The position numbers and the translations under genes were made by a program. From DATMGU01 sp035555315 (lineage in GTDB: Bacteria; Pseudomonadota; Alphaproteobacteria; ATCC43930; CGMCC-115725): DNA of 64,000 nucleotides. Positions 1 through 8,732 of the stretch are shown piece after piece (positions within the stretch are counted from its first letter, which is position 1; each line of letters begins with the position of its first letter). The notes under the pieces were generated by a model. The model made no database searches. It had not been told where the DNA came from and saw only the letters and a program-made list of their open reading frames with translations. The stretch spans positions 1 to 64,000 of the forward strand of contig DATMGU010000053.1 of NCBI GenBank assembly GCA_035555315.1. Direction: 5' to 3'.

Positions 1-882
1 GATCTCCATGCCGCCCTTGCGCAGTTGGTCGAGCCGCTTCGCATCCTCGTCGGCACCCGCAAGCCAGGTCGCATCGGCGCCGGCCTTGGCGGCGGCCCTG
101 ATCATGGCCTGGTCGTCCGGGCTCAGCGCCTCGAACGTCTCACGATTGGCGATGAAGGCGATGGCCGCGAAGAAATGGCCCGTCAGGCTGAGGTATTTCT
201 GAACCTCTTCAAAATGACTGCCGGCGATCGTGATGATCGGATTTTCCTGGCCATCGATCCGGCCGTCCTTGAGGGCGGGATAGACGAGAGGGAAATCCAT
301 CGGCACGACCTCGGCGCCGAGCGCCTTGAATGTCGCCTGGTATACTTCATTGGGCAGCACGCGGATCTTGAGGCCCTTGAGATCGGCCGGCATTTTGATC
401 GCGCGTTTGGAATTGGTGATGTTCCGGAAACCCTGCTTGCCGATCGCCAGCAGCACCAGGCCCTTATCGCCGAAATGCGTGGCCAGTTCGGCACCGACCG
501 GACCTTCGGCGACCGCCCGGGCCTGAGCCGCGTCGCGAAACAGGAACGGGACGTCGAACACCCCGAATTCCGGCACCGCCGAGCTGACGACCGAGCCGGA
601 CAAGGTGGCCAGATCCAGAATGCCGGCCCGGATCGCCGCGAGCATGGCGCCCTCGCTGCCCAGCGTGGCGCTGCCCCGCTCGTCGACCGCCAGTCGATTA
701 TCCGCCAGGTCGACAAGCTTTCGCCGGAATTCGTCGGCGCCGATCTGCTGCGGACTCTGCGGTGCCGCGTTGAAAACCAGCGAGATCAACTGCGGTGCCG
801 CGTCGACCGGCTTCGCCGGCAGCGTGCCAACGACCAGCAGCGATAGACCCGCGCTCATCAGCCGAAAATATTGTTTTGTCAT
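1..882 (-). CDS. TRAP transporter substrate-binding protein, DctP family (C-terminus cut by window edge)
   Basis: Periplasmic binding protein of a tripartite ATP-independent (TRAP) importer, which captures an organic acid and delivers it to a DctQ/DctM membrane pair. 294 codons are visible from the ATG at 882, preceded by GGGAGAG. Residues 1-28 form a signal peptide ending near VDAAPQ. The DctP core is clear: the stretch around residue 150 contains GFRNITNSKRAIKMP and DLKGLKIRVLPNEVY, followed by LGAEVVPM and the segment DGQENPI that contacts ligand in this family. No DctQM genes are visible next to it; they may lie beyond position 1. Substrate unknown. The family call is firm. Confidence 0.9.
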   Translation of the reverse strand, partial: MTKQYFRLMSAGLSLLVVGTLPAKPVDAAPQLISLVFNAAPQSPQQIGADEFRRKLVDLADNRLAVDERGSATLGSEGAMLAAIRAGILDLATLSGSVVSSAVPEFGVFDVPFLFRDAAQARAVAEGPVGAELATHFGDKGLVLLAIGKQGFRNITNSKRAIKMPADLKGLKIRVLPNEVYQATFKALGAEVVPMDFPLVYPALKDGRIDGQENPIITIAGSHFEEVQKYLSLTGHFFAAIAFIANRETFEALSPDDQAMIRAAAKAGADATWLAGADEDAKRLDQLRKGGMEI

Positions 883-931
883 GCGGCGCTCTCCCTATGA
901 GCGATGATGCCGTCACGACCTGAATTAATTC

Positions 932-1300
932 TTAAGATTTGACCTGCGCTCGTGTGATCAAGGCAAGTGATTTCCGAGAAAAGCCATTTTCCATTATTGA
1001 CCACTCACCACCGAACGTCCCCACGAATTTGGTCTTACCATCCTTGGTGGCTTCAAGGGCCTGAAAGGCATTCGGGCCCAAATACGTATCGGCACAGCCT
1101 CGTTGAATCGCATGGTCCCTCACCACGCCGTCGTCGTAATGCCGTGCCTCTATAGACGTGAGACCTTGGGCGGTATTTTGTCGGCCGCATCGCGGAAGTA
1201 TCTGTTCTCGGTCGATGCCAGCGCCGGCGAGACTTTTAGCCCAACGCGATTCTTGGCGGCGGTGAGGAAATAGAACTCCACGGAGACTTGGGATGGGAGA
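932..1300 (-). pseudogene. Frameshifted C-terminal remnant of an unrecognised protein
   Basis: Two minus-strand frames join into one plausible protein tail. The first frame reads down to a TAG at about 1150 and contains LKVSPALASTENRYFRDAAD and KIPPKVSR. The second, shifted by one base near 1150-1160, continues SIEARHYDDGVVRDHAIQRG, then LGPNAFQALEATKDGKTKF and GGEWSIMENGFSRKSLALI, ending at TAA. Composition is protein-like in both parts and differs from neighbouring shadow frames. No start is seen: the upstream side runs into the leader of the divergent monooxygenase gene. I read it as a decayed gene 3' end; the family is not recognised. The rest of the 883-1401 gap holds only the promoter region of the next gene. 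Confidence 0.4.
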
Positions 1301-1401
1301 AATTCATCCTCCGTATGGCGGAGTCTTTGGAATATCGCCCGCCCTGGTCGGTGGTATTCTGTGAAGGAGGGATATACGCCAACAATCTGGAGGTTGCGAT
1401 C

Positions 1402-2529
1402 GTGACGGTCGAATTCATCGGCTATGTCGGCCATTTCAACTCGTCGGAGACGGTTCGCCGCACGAGCCTCGCGGTGGATCCCGGTTTCATCGAGGCCGCC
1501 GCGAAAGCGCAGGAGCATGTGGGGTTCGACCGTGTGCTCGTCGCCTTCAACTCGACCTCGGCCGAAAGCATCCTGGTCGCCCAGCATGTGGCCAGCGTCA
1601 CGGATCGGCTCGGCGTGATGATCGCGCACCGGCCGGGTTTCACCGCGCCAACGCTCGCGGCCCGGCAGCTCGCCACCTTGGATCATTTCTCGAAGGGCCG
1701 CGTCGCCGTCCATATCATCACCGGCGGCAACGACACCGAACTGGCACAGGACGGCGATCACCTCACCAAGGACGAGCGTTACGCGCGCACCAACGAGTAT
1801 CTGGACATCGTGCGGCAGGAATGGACCTCGCCCACGCCGTTCGACTATGCCGGCCGCTATTACCAAGTGACCCGCGGCTTCGGCGACGTGAAGCCCTATC
1901 GCGATACGGGCATCCCGATCTATTTCGGGGGCGCGTCGGAGGCGGCGATCCCGGTCGCCGGCAAGCACGCCGATGTTTACGCCCTGTGGGGCGAAACCTA
2001 TGAGCAGGTCCGCGATTTGGTGGCCCGCATCCGCGCCGCCGCGGCGCCGTTCGGTCGTCAGCCCCGGTTCAGCCTGTCGCTTCGCCCGGTTCTCGCCGAT
2101 ACGGAGGAGCAGGCCTGGGCGAAGGCCGATGCCATCCTGGAACGTGCCACGGCATTGCGCGCCGCCGGCGGCAGCGGCCGGGCACCGAACAATGCCCGGG
2201 AGCGCGCGACGGGGGATGCGCCGCCGAACGAGGGGTCCCGCCGCTTGCTGGCGGCGGCGGCGCAGGGGGTGCGTCTGGACAAGCGCCTCTGGACCGGGCT
2301 CGCGGCGCTGACCGGGGCGCAAGGCAACTCGACCGGGCTTGTCGGTACGCCGGACCAGGTCGCGGAGGCACTGCTGGATTATTACGATCTCGGCATTTCC
2401 ACCTTCCTGATCCGCGGCTTCGACCCGATCGTGGATGCCATCCAGTATGGGCGGGAGTTGCTGCCGCGCGTCCGTGAGCTGGTGAAGGCCCGCGATGCCG
2501 GGGTGCCCGCGCGGCAGGCAGCGGCCTAG
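1402..2529 (+). CDS. LLM-class flavin-dependent monooxygenase, SsuD-like
   Basis: Predicted FMNH2-dependent monooxygenase of the bacterial luciferase-like family, close to alkanesulfonate monooxygenases that release sulfite from C-S compounds. The 375-residue product starts at GTG 1402, chosen because GGAGG at 1389-1393 lies 8 bases upstream and because the sequence then aligns with the paralogue at 57126-58220 (TVEFIGY against SVEFIGM). Family motifs include RPGFTAPTLAARQLATLDH, HIITGGNDTE, DERYARTNEYLDI, PIYFGGASEAA and a C-terminal STFLIRGFDP. It lies 14 bases before another LLM gene, so the two are probably one operon. A flavin reductase must be supplied from elsewhere. Substrate not determined. 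Confidence 0.88.
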   Translation: MTVEFIGYVGHFNSSETVRRTSLAVDPGFIEAAAKAQEHVGFDRVLVAFNSTSAESILVAQHVASVTDRLGVMIAHRPGFTAPTLAARQLATLDHFSKGRVAVHIITGGNDTELAQDGDHLTKDERYARTNEYLDIVRQEWTSPTPFDYAGRYYQVTRGFGDVKPYRDTGIPIYFGGASEAAIPVAGKHADVYALWGETYEQVRDLVARIRAAAAPFGRQPRFSLSLRPVLADTEEQAWAKADAILERATALRAAGGSGRAPNNARERATGDAPPNEGSRRLLAAAAQGVRLDKRLWTGLAALTGAQGNSTGLVGTPDQVAEALLDYYDLGISTFLIRGFDPIVDAIQYGRELLPRVRELVKARDAGVPARQAAA

Positions 2530-2543
2530 CGGGGGCAGGGGAC

Positions 2544-3869
2544 ATGGCCACGAAACGACAGCTGAAGCTGGGTGCCTTCATGCGCCCGGTCGGCATCCAT
2601 ACCGCCTGGTGGCGCTATCCCGGCGCGTATCCGGATGCCAACTTCAACCTCAAACACCTTATCCGCTTCATCCAGACGCTCGAGCGCGCGCGCTTCGACG
2701 CGTTCTTCATGGCGGACCACCTGGCCGTGCTGAACATGCCGATGGAGGCCTTGCGGCGCAGTGCCACGGCGACCTCGTTCGAGCCGCTGACCTTGCTCTC
2801 CGCCCTCGCGATGGTCACCGACCGCATCGGGCTCGTCGCCACGGCCTCGACCACCTTCGACGAGCCGTACCATATCGCCCGCCGCTTCGCCTCGCTCGAC
2901 CACATCAGCGGCGGCCGCGCGGGATGGAATATCGTCACGACCTCCAACCCGGACGCGGCGCTCAATTTCGGCCGGACGGATCATGTGGAGCATGACGAGC
3001 GCTATCGGCGCGCGCGCGAGTTCCACAGCGTCGTCACCGGTCTCTGGGACAGCTGGGCCGACGATGCCTGGCTGCGGGACCAAGCGAGCGGTATCTTCTT
3101 CGATCCGGAGAAGATGCATGTGCTCGACCATAAGGGCGAACATCTCTCCGTGCGGGGGCCGCTCAACATCGCGCGGCCCATCCAAGGCTGGCCCGTCATC
3201 GTCCAAGCCGGCGCATCGGAGGCCGGCCGGCAGATCGCCGCCGAGACGGCCGAAGTGGTGTTCGCCAGCAGCCGCACGATCGAGGACGGACGCAGCTTCT
3301 ACAAGGACGTGAAGGCTCGCATGAGGGGGCTCGGCCGGTCCCCCGAGCATCTCAAGATCCTGCCGGGCGCCCTGGTCGTCGCCGGGCGGACCAGCGAGGA
3401 GGCGCATGCGAAAAAGGCCTTGCTGGACAGCCTCGTGCATGCCGAAAGCGGGGTGCCGAACCTGTCGATGCGGCTCGGCGTCGACGCGTCGGGCTTCGAG
3501 CTCGATGCGCCTTTGCCGGAGATCCCGCAAACCAACGCCAGCCAGAGCGGGCGCGACACCCTGGTGGCCCTCGCCCGACGGGACAACCTCACGGTCCGGC
3601 AGCTGGCACAGATGGTGGGCGGCTATGGCGGGCTGCAGATGGTCGGCACAGCCGATGAAATCGCCGACACGATGCAGGCCTGGCTGGAGACCGAGGCGTC
3701 CGACGGCTTCAACATCATGTTCCCGACCGTGCCGGCGGGGCTCGATGACTTTGTCGAGCTGGTCGTGCCCGAGCTGCAACGGCGCGGCATCTTCCGGCGC
3801 GACTACGAGGGACCGACGCTGCGGGAGAACCTTGGTCTGCCGCGCCCGGCAAACCGGTTTTTCGACTAA
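2544..3869 (+). CDS. LLM-class flavin-dependent oxidoreductase, NtaA/SnaA/DszA family
   Basis: FMN-dependent monooxygenase of the nitrilotriacetate monooxygenase component A branch (NtaA, SnaA, DszA, DmoA), which oxidises amines, sulfones or sulfides with FMNH2 from a partner reductase. 441 residues, the usual length of this branch. Diagnostic segments are the N-terminal KLGAFMRPVGIHTAWWRYP, the region around residue 60 FFMADHLAV, LDHISGGRAGWNIVTTSNP, and WPVIVQAGASEAGRQIAAE. ATG 2544 follows GGGGACA and lies 14 bases after the SsuD-like gene, suggesting cotranscription. Together with that gene it points to organosulfur or amine degradation; the sequence does not settle the substrate. Confidence 0.88.
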   Translation: MATKRQLKLGAFMRPVGIHTAWWRYPGAYPDANFNLKHLIRFIQTLERARFDAFFMADHLAVLNMPMEALRRSATATSFEPLTLLSALAMVTDRIGLVATASTTFDEPYHIARRFASLDHISGGRAGWNIVTTSNPDAALNFGRTDHVEHDERYRRAREFHSVVTGLWDSWADDAWLRDQASGIFFDPEKMHVLDHKGEHLSVRGPLNIARPIQGWPVIVQAGASEAGRQIAAETAEVVFASSRTIEDGRSFYKDVKARMRGLGRSPEHLKILPGALVVAGRTSEEAHAKKALLDSLVHAESGVPNLSMRLGVDASGFELDAPLPEIPQTNASQSGRDTLVALARRDNLTVRQLAQMVGGYGGLQMVGTADEIADTMQAWLETEASDGFNIMFPTVPAGLDDFVELVVPELQRRGIFRRDYEGPTLRENLGLPRPANRFFD

Positions 3870-3877
3870 TACCAAAT

Positions 3878-3912
3878 CTCCCTGAGTCGAACCGATGGTT
3901 CGCCTCAGGGAG
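3878..3912. terminator. Long hairpin between convergent genes
   Basis: Inverted repeat: CTCCCTGAGTCGAACC, loop GAT, then GGTTCGCCTCAGGGAG. The arms pair over 16 positions with one mismatch. It starts 9 bases after the stop of the 2544-3869 gene and is followed by no clear T-run on either strand, so it could be a terminator or a palindromic repeat unit. Confidence 0.5.
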
Positions 3913-3994
3913 AGCCTCAATCGCCGGGCGGCGGACATCCGTCCGCCTTGGCTTTCGCACCATACGGTGCGCGCTCGCAGTCGCTCGCGATACG

Positions 3995-4021
3995 ATCTCG
4001 ATGAGTTGCACTCATCGAGAT
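3995..4021. terminator. Second perfect hairpin in the same convergent gap
   Basis: ATCTCGATGAG, loop TTGCA, CTCATCGAGAT: an 11-bp perfect stem in the middle of the 202-base gap between the monooxygenase and the exporter gene. It may terminate transcripts from either side or be part of a dispersed palindrome family. Confidence 0.45.
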
Positions 4022-4071
4022 GGCGTATAAGATACCGCTCGCGACCGTTCGATCGCCGGGACCCTGTGAGG

Positions 4072-4971
4072 CTATTCCTTCCGTGCCTCGGCGCGATGCA
4101 CGGCGACGCCGGCGATCACGAGACCGATGCCGGCGAGTTCGACCGGCGTCGGGACCTGCCGCAACACCAGGATGCCGATGATCGTCGCCATCGCCGGCAG
4201 AAGCGCCAGCATCAGGGCGAAGGTCGCGCGCGGTAGCCGTGCCATGGCGAGCTGATCGCAGACATAAGGGATGACCGAGGAGCAGATCCCGACCCCGATC
4301 CCCGCGACGAGCAGGATCGGGGAGGCGAGGGCCGGCGATGCTTGGGCCAGGCCGATCGGCAAGGCCGCCACCATGGCGATCAGCATGGCGAGCGCCAGCC
4401 GGTCGATCCCGCTTGTCCCGCCGGCCGACGCGATGCGATGGCCGAGCACGACGTAGAGCATGAAGAGCGCGCAATTGGCGAAGGCGAAGAGATAGCCGAG
4501 CGGCTCGCCCTCGATCCGCACATCGGTGAGGAGATAGACGCCGGCGACGGCGAGCGCGAGGGCTCCCCAGTTGCGCGCCGTCCGCATGCCAGCCAGGGCA
4601 AGGCCGATCGGTCCCAGGAATTCGATCGCCCCGACGGTGCCGAGCGGCAGCCGGTCGAGCGCGAGATAGAAGGTCGAATTCATCACGGCGAGGACGCAGC
4701 CGAGCCCGATCACCGTCCAGCGCTCGCCCGGCGCCAAGCGGCGGAAGAAGCGCCAGGGCCGCCGCCACAGGGCGAAGACCAGAGCCGCGCTGGCGATCCT
4801 GAGCCAGGCGACGCCGAGCGGTTCCACCCGAACGAAGAGCAGCACCGCGAAGGCCGGCCCCAGATAGTGGAAGACGGCGCTGGTGACGAAATAGAGCTGC
4901 GGCGGCACGCGCTGTACGCGAGCGCCGAGCGTCGAAGGCCCAAGCAGCGGGATGTCGGGAGTGTCTGACAT
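4072..4971 (-). CDS. EamA/RhtA-family inner-membrane exporter
   Basis: Ten-helix drug/metabolite-transporter permease of 299 residues. It resembles RhtA, the threonine/homoserine exporter: the region RVEPLGVAWLRIASAALVFA near residue 50, NSTFYLALDRLPLGTVGAIE FLGP near 120, and VIPYVCDQLAMARLPRATFALMLALLPA in the second repeat are typical. It probably exports an amino acid or related metabolite. It is divergent from an Lrp/AsnC regulator, a pairing common for amino-acid exporters, so control by that regulator in response to an amino acid is likely. The substrate itself is inference. Confidence 0.85.
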   Translation of the reverse strand: MSDTPDIPLLGPSTLGARVQRVPPQLYFVTSAVFHYLGPAFAVLLFVRVEPLGVAWLRIASAALVFALWRRPWRFFRRLAPGERWTVIGLGCVLAVMNSTFYLALDRLPLGTVGAIEFLGPIGLALAGMRTARNWGALALAVAGVYLLTDVRIEGEPLGYLFAFANCALFMLYVVLGHRIASAGGTSGIDRLALAMLIAMVAALPIGLAQASPALASPILLVAGIGVGICSSVIPYVCDQLAMARLPRATFALMLALLPAMATIIGILVLRQVPTPVELAGIGLVIAGVAVHRAEARKE

Positions 4972-5001
4972 GGCGATCAGTTTCGCATGTCGCCCCGGCC
5001 T

Positions 5002-5043
5002 GGTATATGAGATGCTGAAGGTCTTGGAGGCTGTATACCTTCA
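5002..5043. promoter_or_regulatory. Inverted repeats in the exporter/Lrp divergent region
   Basis: Two overlapping dyads lie between the divergent genes: GGTATA (5002-5007) with TATACC (5034-5039), and TGAAGGT (5016-5022) with ACCTTCA (5037-5043). Lrp/AsnC proteins bind imperfect dyads of this kind; I infer an operator for autoregulation and exporter control. Confidence 0.4.
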
Positions 5044-5065
5044 TGTCGAAGGGAATTGATCGAAA

Positions 5066-5539
5066 ATGCCTCAGCCCCATCCGCTTTTGCTCGATCGGCG
5101 CAATATCGAGCTGATCCACCTGCTTCAGCAAGACCCGCGCATGCCGGTATCGGAGCTGGCGCGCCGCATCGGCATGTCGGCGCCGGCCGTAAAGGAGCGC
5201 CTGACCCGGCTTGAGGAGACGGGCGTGATCCGCGGCTACCGCCTCGACCTCGATCCCAAGGCTCTCGGCCTGCCGATCACGGTCTTCATCCGCATCCGCC
5301 CAATGCCGGGGCACCTGCCGAAGATCGCCGAGCTGGCGCAGTCGATGCCACAGGTCACCGAATGCCATCGCATCACCGGCGAAGATTGCTTCATCCTGAA
5401 GCTCCATCTCGATGCGCTGGAAAATCTCGACCGGGTGCTCGACCGTTTTCTCGTCCACGGCCAGACCACCACGTCGATCGTCCAATCCTCACCCGTGCCG
5501 ATGCGGGCACCGCCACTGCCTGAACCGGAAATCGCCTGA
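5066..5539 (+). CDS. Lrp/AsnC-family transcriptional regulator
   Basis: DNA-binding regulator of 157 residues, standard length for the family. An N-terminal winged helix-turn-helix spans about residues 10-60 (RRNIELIHLLQQDPRMPVSE, then IGMSAPAVKERLTRLEETGV) and is followed by an RAM-type effector domain from about residue 70 (FIRIRPMPGHLPKIAELAQS, HRITGEDCFILKLH). Such proteins sense amino acids and form octamers. The gene faces the EamA exporter, its probable target. Confidence 0.92.
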   Translation: MPQPHPLLLDRRNIELIHLLQQDPRMPVSELARRIGMSAPAVKERLTRLEETGVIRGYRLDLDPKALGLPITVFIRIRPMPGHLPKIAELAQSMPQVTECHRITGEDCFILKLHLDALENLDRVLDRFLVHGQTTTSIVQSSPVPMRAPPLPEPEIA

Positions 5540-5692
5540 ACCAGAGTTTCGGCCCCTGTCAGGGATGCATCCGGGCGGACGACGATCGCGATCTTGGGAT
5601 CGACCCTGATACTTCCTCTCGATTTGTCCCTGCGAGCCGATCTAGGCTCGGCCGGCGCACTCGCCAGACACTGAGCAACGGGAGAACGATCG

Positions 5693-6142
5693 ATGAGTCG
5701 TCTTGTCTATGTCCTGAACGGACCGAATTTGAACCTGCTCGGCAAGCGTCAGCCGGCGATTTACGGCTACGAGACCCTGGCCGATGTCGAGGCGGAATGC
5801 CGCCGCGTCGCGGGTGAGCTGGGACTCGAGATCCGATTCCACCAGAGCAACGCGGAGTTTCAGCTGATCGATTGGATCCACGAGGCGCGCGAGACGGCCG
5901 GCGGCATCGTCATCAACCCCGCGGCCTTCACCCATACCTCCGTCGCCATCCTCGACGCCTTGAACACCTGCGAATTCCCGATCATCGAAGTGCACATCTC
6001 CAACGTGCACAAGCGCGAGGCCTTCCGGCATCATTCCTACGTTTCAAGCGTGGCGTCCGGCGTCATCGCCGGCTTCGGCACGCAAGGCTATCCGCTCGCC
6101 CTGCAGCGGCTCGCCCGTCTGATCGACGACGACAAAAAGTAG
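5693..6142 (+). CDS. aroQ: Type II 3-dehydroquinate dehydratase
   Basis: Catalyses dehydration of 3-dehydroquinate to 3-dehydroshikimate, in the shikimate pathway or in quinate catabolism. 149 residues, as expected for the dodecameric type II enzyme. The N-terminal strand-loop LNGPNLNLLGKRQPAIYGYE carries the catalytic loop with its Arg and Tyr; NPAAFTHTSVAI and the stretch IEVHISNVHKREAFRHHS give the conserved Asn and His positions. ATG 5693 follows GGGAGA. It stands alone; the neighbours do not tell whether its role is biosynthetic or degradative. Confidence 0.95.
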   Translation: MSRLVYVLNGPNLNLLGKRQPAIYGYETLADVEAECRRVAGELGLEIRFHQSNAEFQLIDWIHEARETAGGIVINPAAFTHTSVAILDALNTCEFPIIEVHISNVHKREAFRHHSYVSSVASGVIAGFGTQGYPLALQRLARLIDDDKK

Positions 6143-6331
6143 CGCGAAGCGGCGCTCGGCGAGGACGCATTCGACACAGCAGGGCGGCACGACGATGTCG
6201 TGGCCAACGGGCAAAGGCGGCGAATAGCGCCTCGATCCTCAGAATTTGTCAACCTTTCGGCTTGATGATGTCTGGGCGATCCGTCGGCTTGAAAAAAGGC
6301 GGGCGGCAAAAACGTATATCGGGGGACCCGG

Positions 6332-7072
6332 ATGAGAATCATCAATTTTCTGGCCGGCGTGGCGCTGGGCTTGGCTGCACTGAACGCGACTGCGACGGGC
6401 GCGCAAGCATCCGAGATCAAGGTGCTGGGCAACGAATCCATGCCGTTCTGCGGCCTGGTCGATGGCAAGCCGGCCGGCATGGCCGTCGAAATCCTCAATG
6501 CCGCGACGCGCGAAGGCGGCCCAAGCTTCAGCTTCGACTTTTCGGCGCCCTGGGCCCGTGAGATGGTTCAGATCCACGAAACGACCACCCTCGCCATCAT
6601 CCCATTCACGCGGACGCCCGAGCGGGAGGCGCTGCATAAATGGATCGCGGAGCTCTATCCCTATAAGGGGCATCTGGTCACGGTCGGGCGGGCGACCCCG
6701 CTCAAGTCGATCGAGGAAGCCAAGGATCTGGATGTCGGTGTGCTGAACGGCAGCGCCCTCCAGCCGGTCGTCACGAAGCTCGAGTTCACGAAACTCCAGA
6801 CCGTCGCGAACGATGAAATCAATGCCCGCAAGATCAGCGCCGGTCGCTTGGAGGCCTGGGTCGTTTCGCAATATGTCGACAAATATCTCTATGCGAAAAT
6901 CGGCCAGGATCCGGCGCAGTTGCAGTACGGACCCGACCTGGGCAGCGAGTATCACATCTATATCGCCGCCGATCTCGCCTTTCCTGAGGCCGATGCCAAA
7001 TCGATCGCCGATGCCGTGGCTCGTGTTCGGGCGTCGGGCGAGTTGGATCGTATTCTTCAGAAATATCGCTGA
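6332..7072 (+). CDS. Periplasmic solute-binding protein, family 3 (amino-acid type)
   Basis: Secreted binding protein of 246 residues with a signal peptide over residues 1-27 (cleavage near GAQASEIK). The fold is that of the polar-amino-acid binding family: CGLVDGKPAGMAVEI near the start, the hinge region with IPFTRTPEREALHKW, and the C-terminal DAVARVRASGELDRILQKY. No permease or ATPase genes are near. Instead a chemoreceptor gene follows after 59 bases and a kinase after that, so it may present a ligand to a sensor rather than to a transporter; that is inference. ATG 6332 follows GGGGGA. Confidence 0.82.
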   Translation: MRIINFLAGVALGLAALNATATGAQASEIKVLGNESMPFCGLVDGKPAGMAVEILNAATREGGPSFSFDFSAPWAREMVQIHETTTLAIIPFTRTPEREALHKWIAELYPYKGHLVTVGRATPLKSIEEAKDLDVGVLNGSALQPVVTKLEFTKLQTVANDEINARKISAGRLEAWVVSQYVDKYLYAKIGQDPAQLQYGPDLGSEYHIYIAADLAFPEADAKSIADAVARVRASGELDRILQKYR

Positions 7073-7131
7073 GGCATCGTTGGCATAAACCGCGCGTCGG
7101 TTGGCTGCGCCGCCATCGGCAAGGAGAGGAC

Positions 7132-8727
7132 ATGGTGAAGCAAATGGGTTTCTGGAAACCGGTCGATATCATCCGCCGTCGGCTGATGTTCCGCGTTCTG
7201 CTGCCGGCCGGTCTTCTGCTTGTAGCGATGGTCGCCGGATCGGTGATCGGCGTCGCGATCAAGGACAGCGATGCGGCGCGCGCATCCTTGAGCGCCAAGA
7301 CCAAGCTGATCGCGGACATCGCCGGCCGTGGTTCGGCGGACGCGATCTGGAACCTGGATGCCCAGCTTGCCAAGGCCTCGATCGCGGCGCTCGCGGCCGA
7401 TCCGGATTATGTCGGCAGCGAGCTGACCGACGATCACGGCAAGTCCTTTGCGAGCGATGGCGCCAAGACCAGTCCGTCAGGCTCGCTGATCGTCGAGAAG
7501 GTGCCGGTCATCCATGTCGATGGGAAGCAGACGAAGACCATCGGCGCGCTGGAACTGCGCATGTCGACGGCCCGCGCCGACGCGGCGATCGCCCGGGGGA
7601 GCCTCCAGCTGGGTCTGATCGGTGCCGCGGCGCTCGTCGTCGTCTGCGGCCTGCTCCTCTGGATTCTCAAAAACGCCACGCGGCCGATCGTGGCACTGAC
7701 CGACGCCATGGCAAAACTCTCGGCCGGTGAACTCGAGACAGGCATTCCGGCGCTCGACCGGGCTGACGAGGTCGGGCGCATGGCCCAAGCCGTCGAGGTC
7801 TTCAAGCGCAACGCCATCGAGGTCGGGCGGCTCAACGGCGAGCGGGAGGCGATGAAGGAGCAGACGGAGCGCGATCGTATCGAACTCCTCGATCGCATGG
7901 CGAGCCAGTTCGAATCGACCGTTTCCGGGGTGCTGACGAGCGTGACGGCCGCCTGCACCCGGATGGGCGCGCGGGCGGAGAGCATGGCCGGCAAGATGGG
8001 CGTGGCCGAGCACAGCACCAATACGGTCATGGGGGCGACGAAGACCACGTCGGAGAATGTACAAACGGTGGCCGCGGCGGCCGAGGAACTGTCGGCGTCG
8101 ATCGTCGAGATCTCAAGCCGTGTCAGCGATAGCGCCGCGATCGCGGGCGACACGTCGAATGCGGCGGAGAAGACCTCCGCCACCATCGCCGAGCTGTCGG
8201 AGCAGGCGCAAAAGATCGGCAGCATCATCAGCCTGATCCACGACATCGCGAGCCAGACCAATCTGCTGGCCCTGAACGCCACGATCGAGGCGGCACGGGC
8301 CGGCGAGGCGGGCAAGGGCTTCGCGGTCGTAGCCTCGGAAGTGAAATCGCTCGCCACTCAGACGGCGCGTGCGACCGAGGAGATTTCGGAGAATATCCAA
8401 GCCATCCAGGCCGCGACCGCGCGAGCGGTCAGCGAGGTCCGGCAAATCGCCGAGGTCGCCAACCGCTCCCGTGAGATCGCCACCGGCATCGCCGGCGCGG
8501 TGGAGGAGCAGAGCGCCGCGACCCGCGAGATTTCGTCGAGCGTCTCGCATGCCGCCGCCGGCACCCAGATCGTGGCCGACAACATCTCGACCGTCGATGA
8601 AAACATCACGGAGGCGAGCGGTGCCGCCCGCGAACTCCTATCGGCGAGTCATGAGCTGGCAAGCGAGTTCCGTACGCTCGAAAGCCAAGTTCAGTCTTTC
8701 GTCAAGACGGTCAGAGGGGGCAGATAG
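7132..8727 (+). CDS. Methyl-accepting chemotaxis protein
   Basis: Chemoreceptor of 531 residues that signals to CheA/CheW. Transmembrane helices lie at about residues 20-42 and 158-179, bounding a short periplasmic domain of about 115 residues. A HAMP domain follows at about 180-232 (RPIVALTDAMAKLSAGELET), then the signalling domain. The conserved hairpin tip is at about 370-410 (QTNLLALNATIEAARAGEAG). No CheB/CheR-tethering pentapeptide is seen at the C-terminus. ATG 7132 has AAGGAGAGG upstream. The gene probably shares an operon with the binding protein before it and the kinase after it. Confidence 0.95.
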   Translation: MVKQMGFWKPVDIIRRRLMFRVLLPAGLLLVAMVAGSVIGVAIKDSDAARASLSAKTKLIADIAGRGSADAIWNLDAQLAKASIAALAADPDYVGSELTDDHGKSFASDGAKTSPSGSLIVEKVPVIHVDGKQTKTIGALELRMSTARADAAIARGSLQLGLIGAAALVVVCGLLLWILKNATRPIVALTDAMAKLSAGELETGIPALDRADEVGRMAQAVEVFKRNAIEVGRLNGEREAMKEQTERDRIELLDRMASQFESTVSGVLTSVTAACTRMGARAESMAGKMGVAEHSTNTVMGATKTTSENVQTVAAAAEELSASIVEISSRVSDSAAIAGDTSNAAEKTSATIAELSEQAQKIGSIISLIHDIASQTNLLALNATIEAARAGEAGKGFAVVASEVKSLATQTARATEEISENIQAIQAATARAVSEVRQIAEVANRSREIATGIAGAVEEQSAATREISSSVSHAAAGTQIVADNISTVDENITEASGAARELLSASHELASEFRTLESQVQSFVKTVRGGR

Positions 8728-8732
8728 CCCCC
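8716..8732 (+). promoter_or_regulatory. Hairpin sequestering the ribosome site of the downstream kinase
   Basis: GGGGGC (8716-8721), loop AGATA, GCCCCC (8727-8732): a perfect 6-bp GC stem. It contains the AGAGGGGG ribosome site of the kinase gene, spans the TAG stop of the chemoreceptor (8725-8727) and abuts the TTG start at 8733. A ribosome finishing the chemoreceptor would melt it, so the kinase is probably translated only by coupling. Confidence 0.5.
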
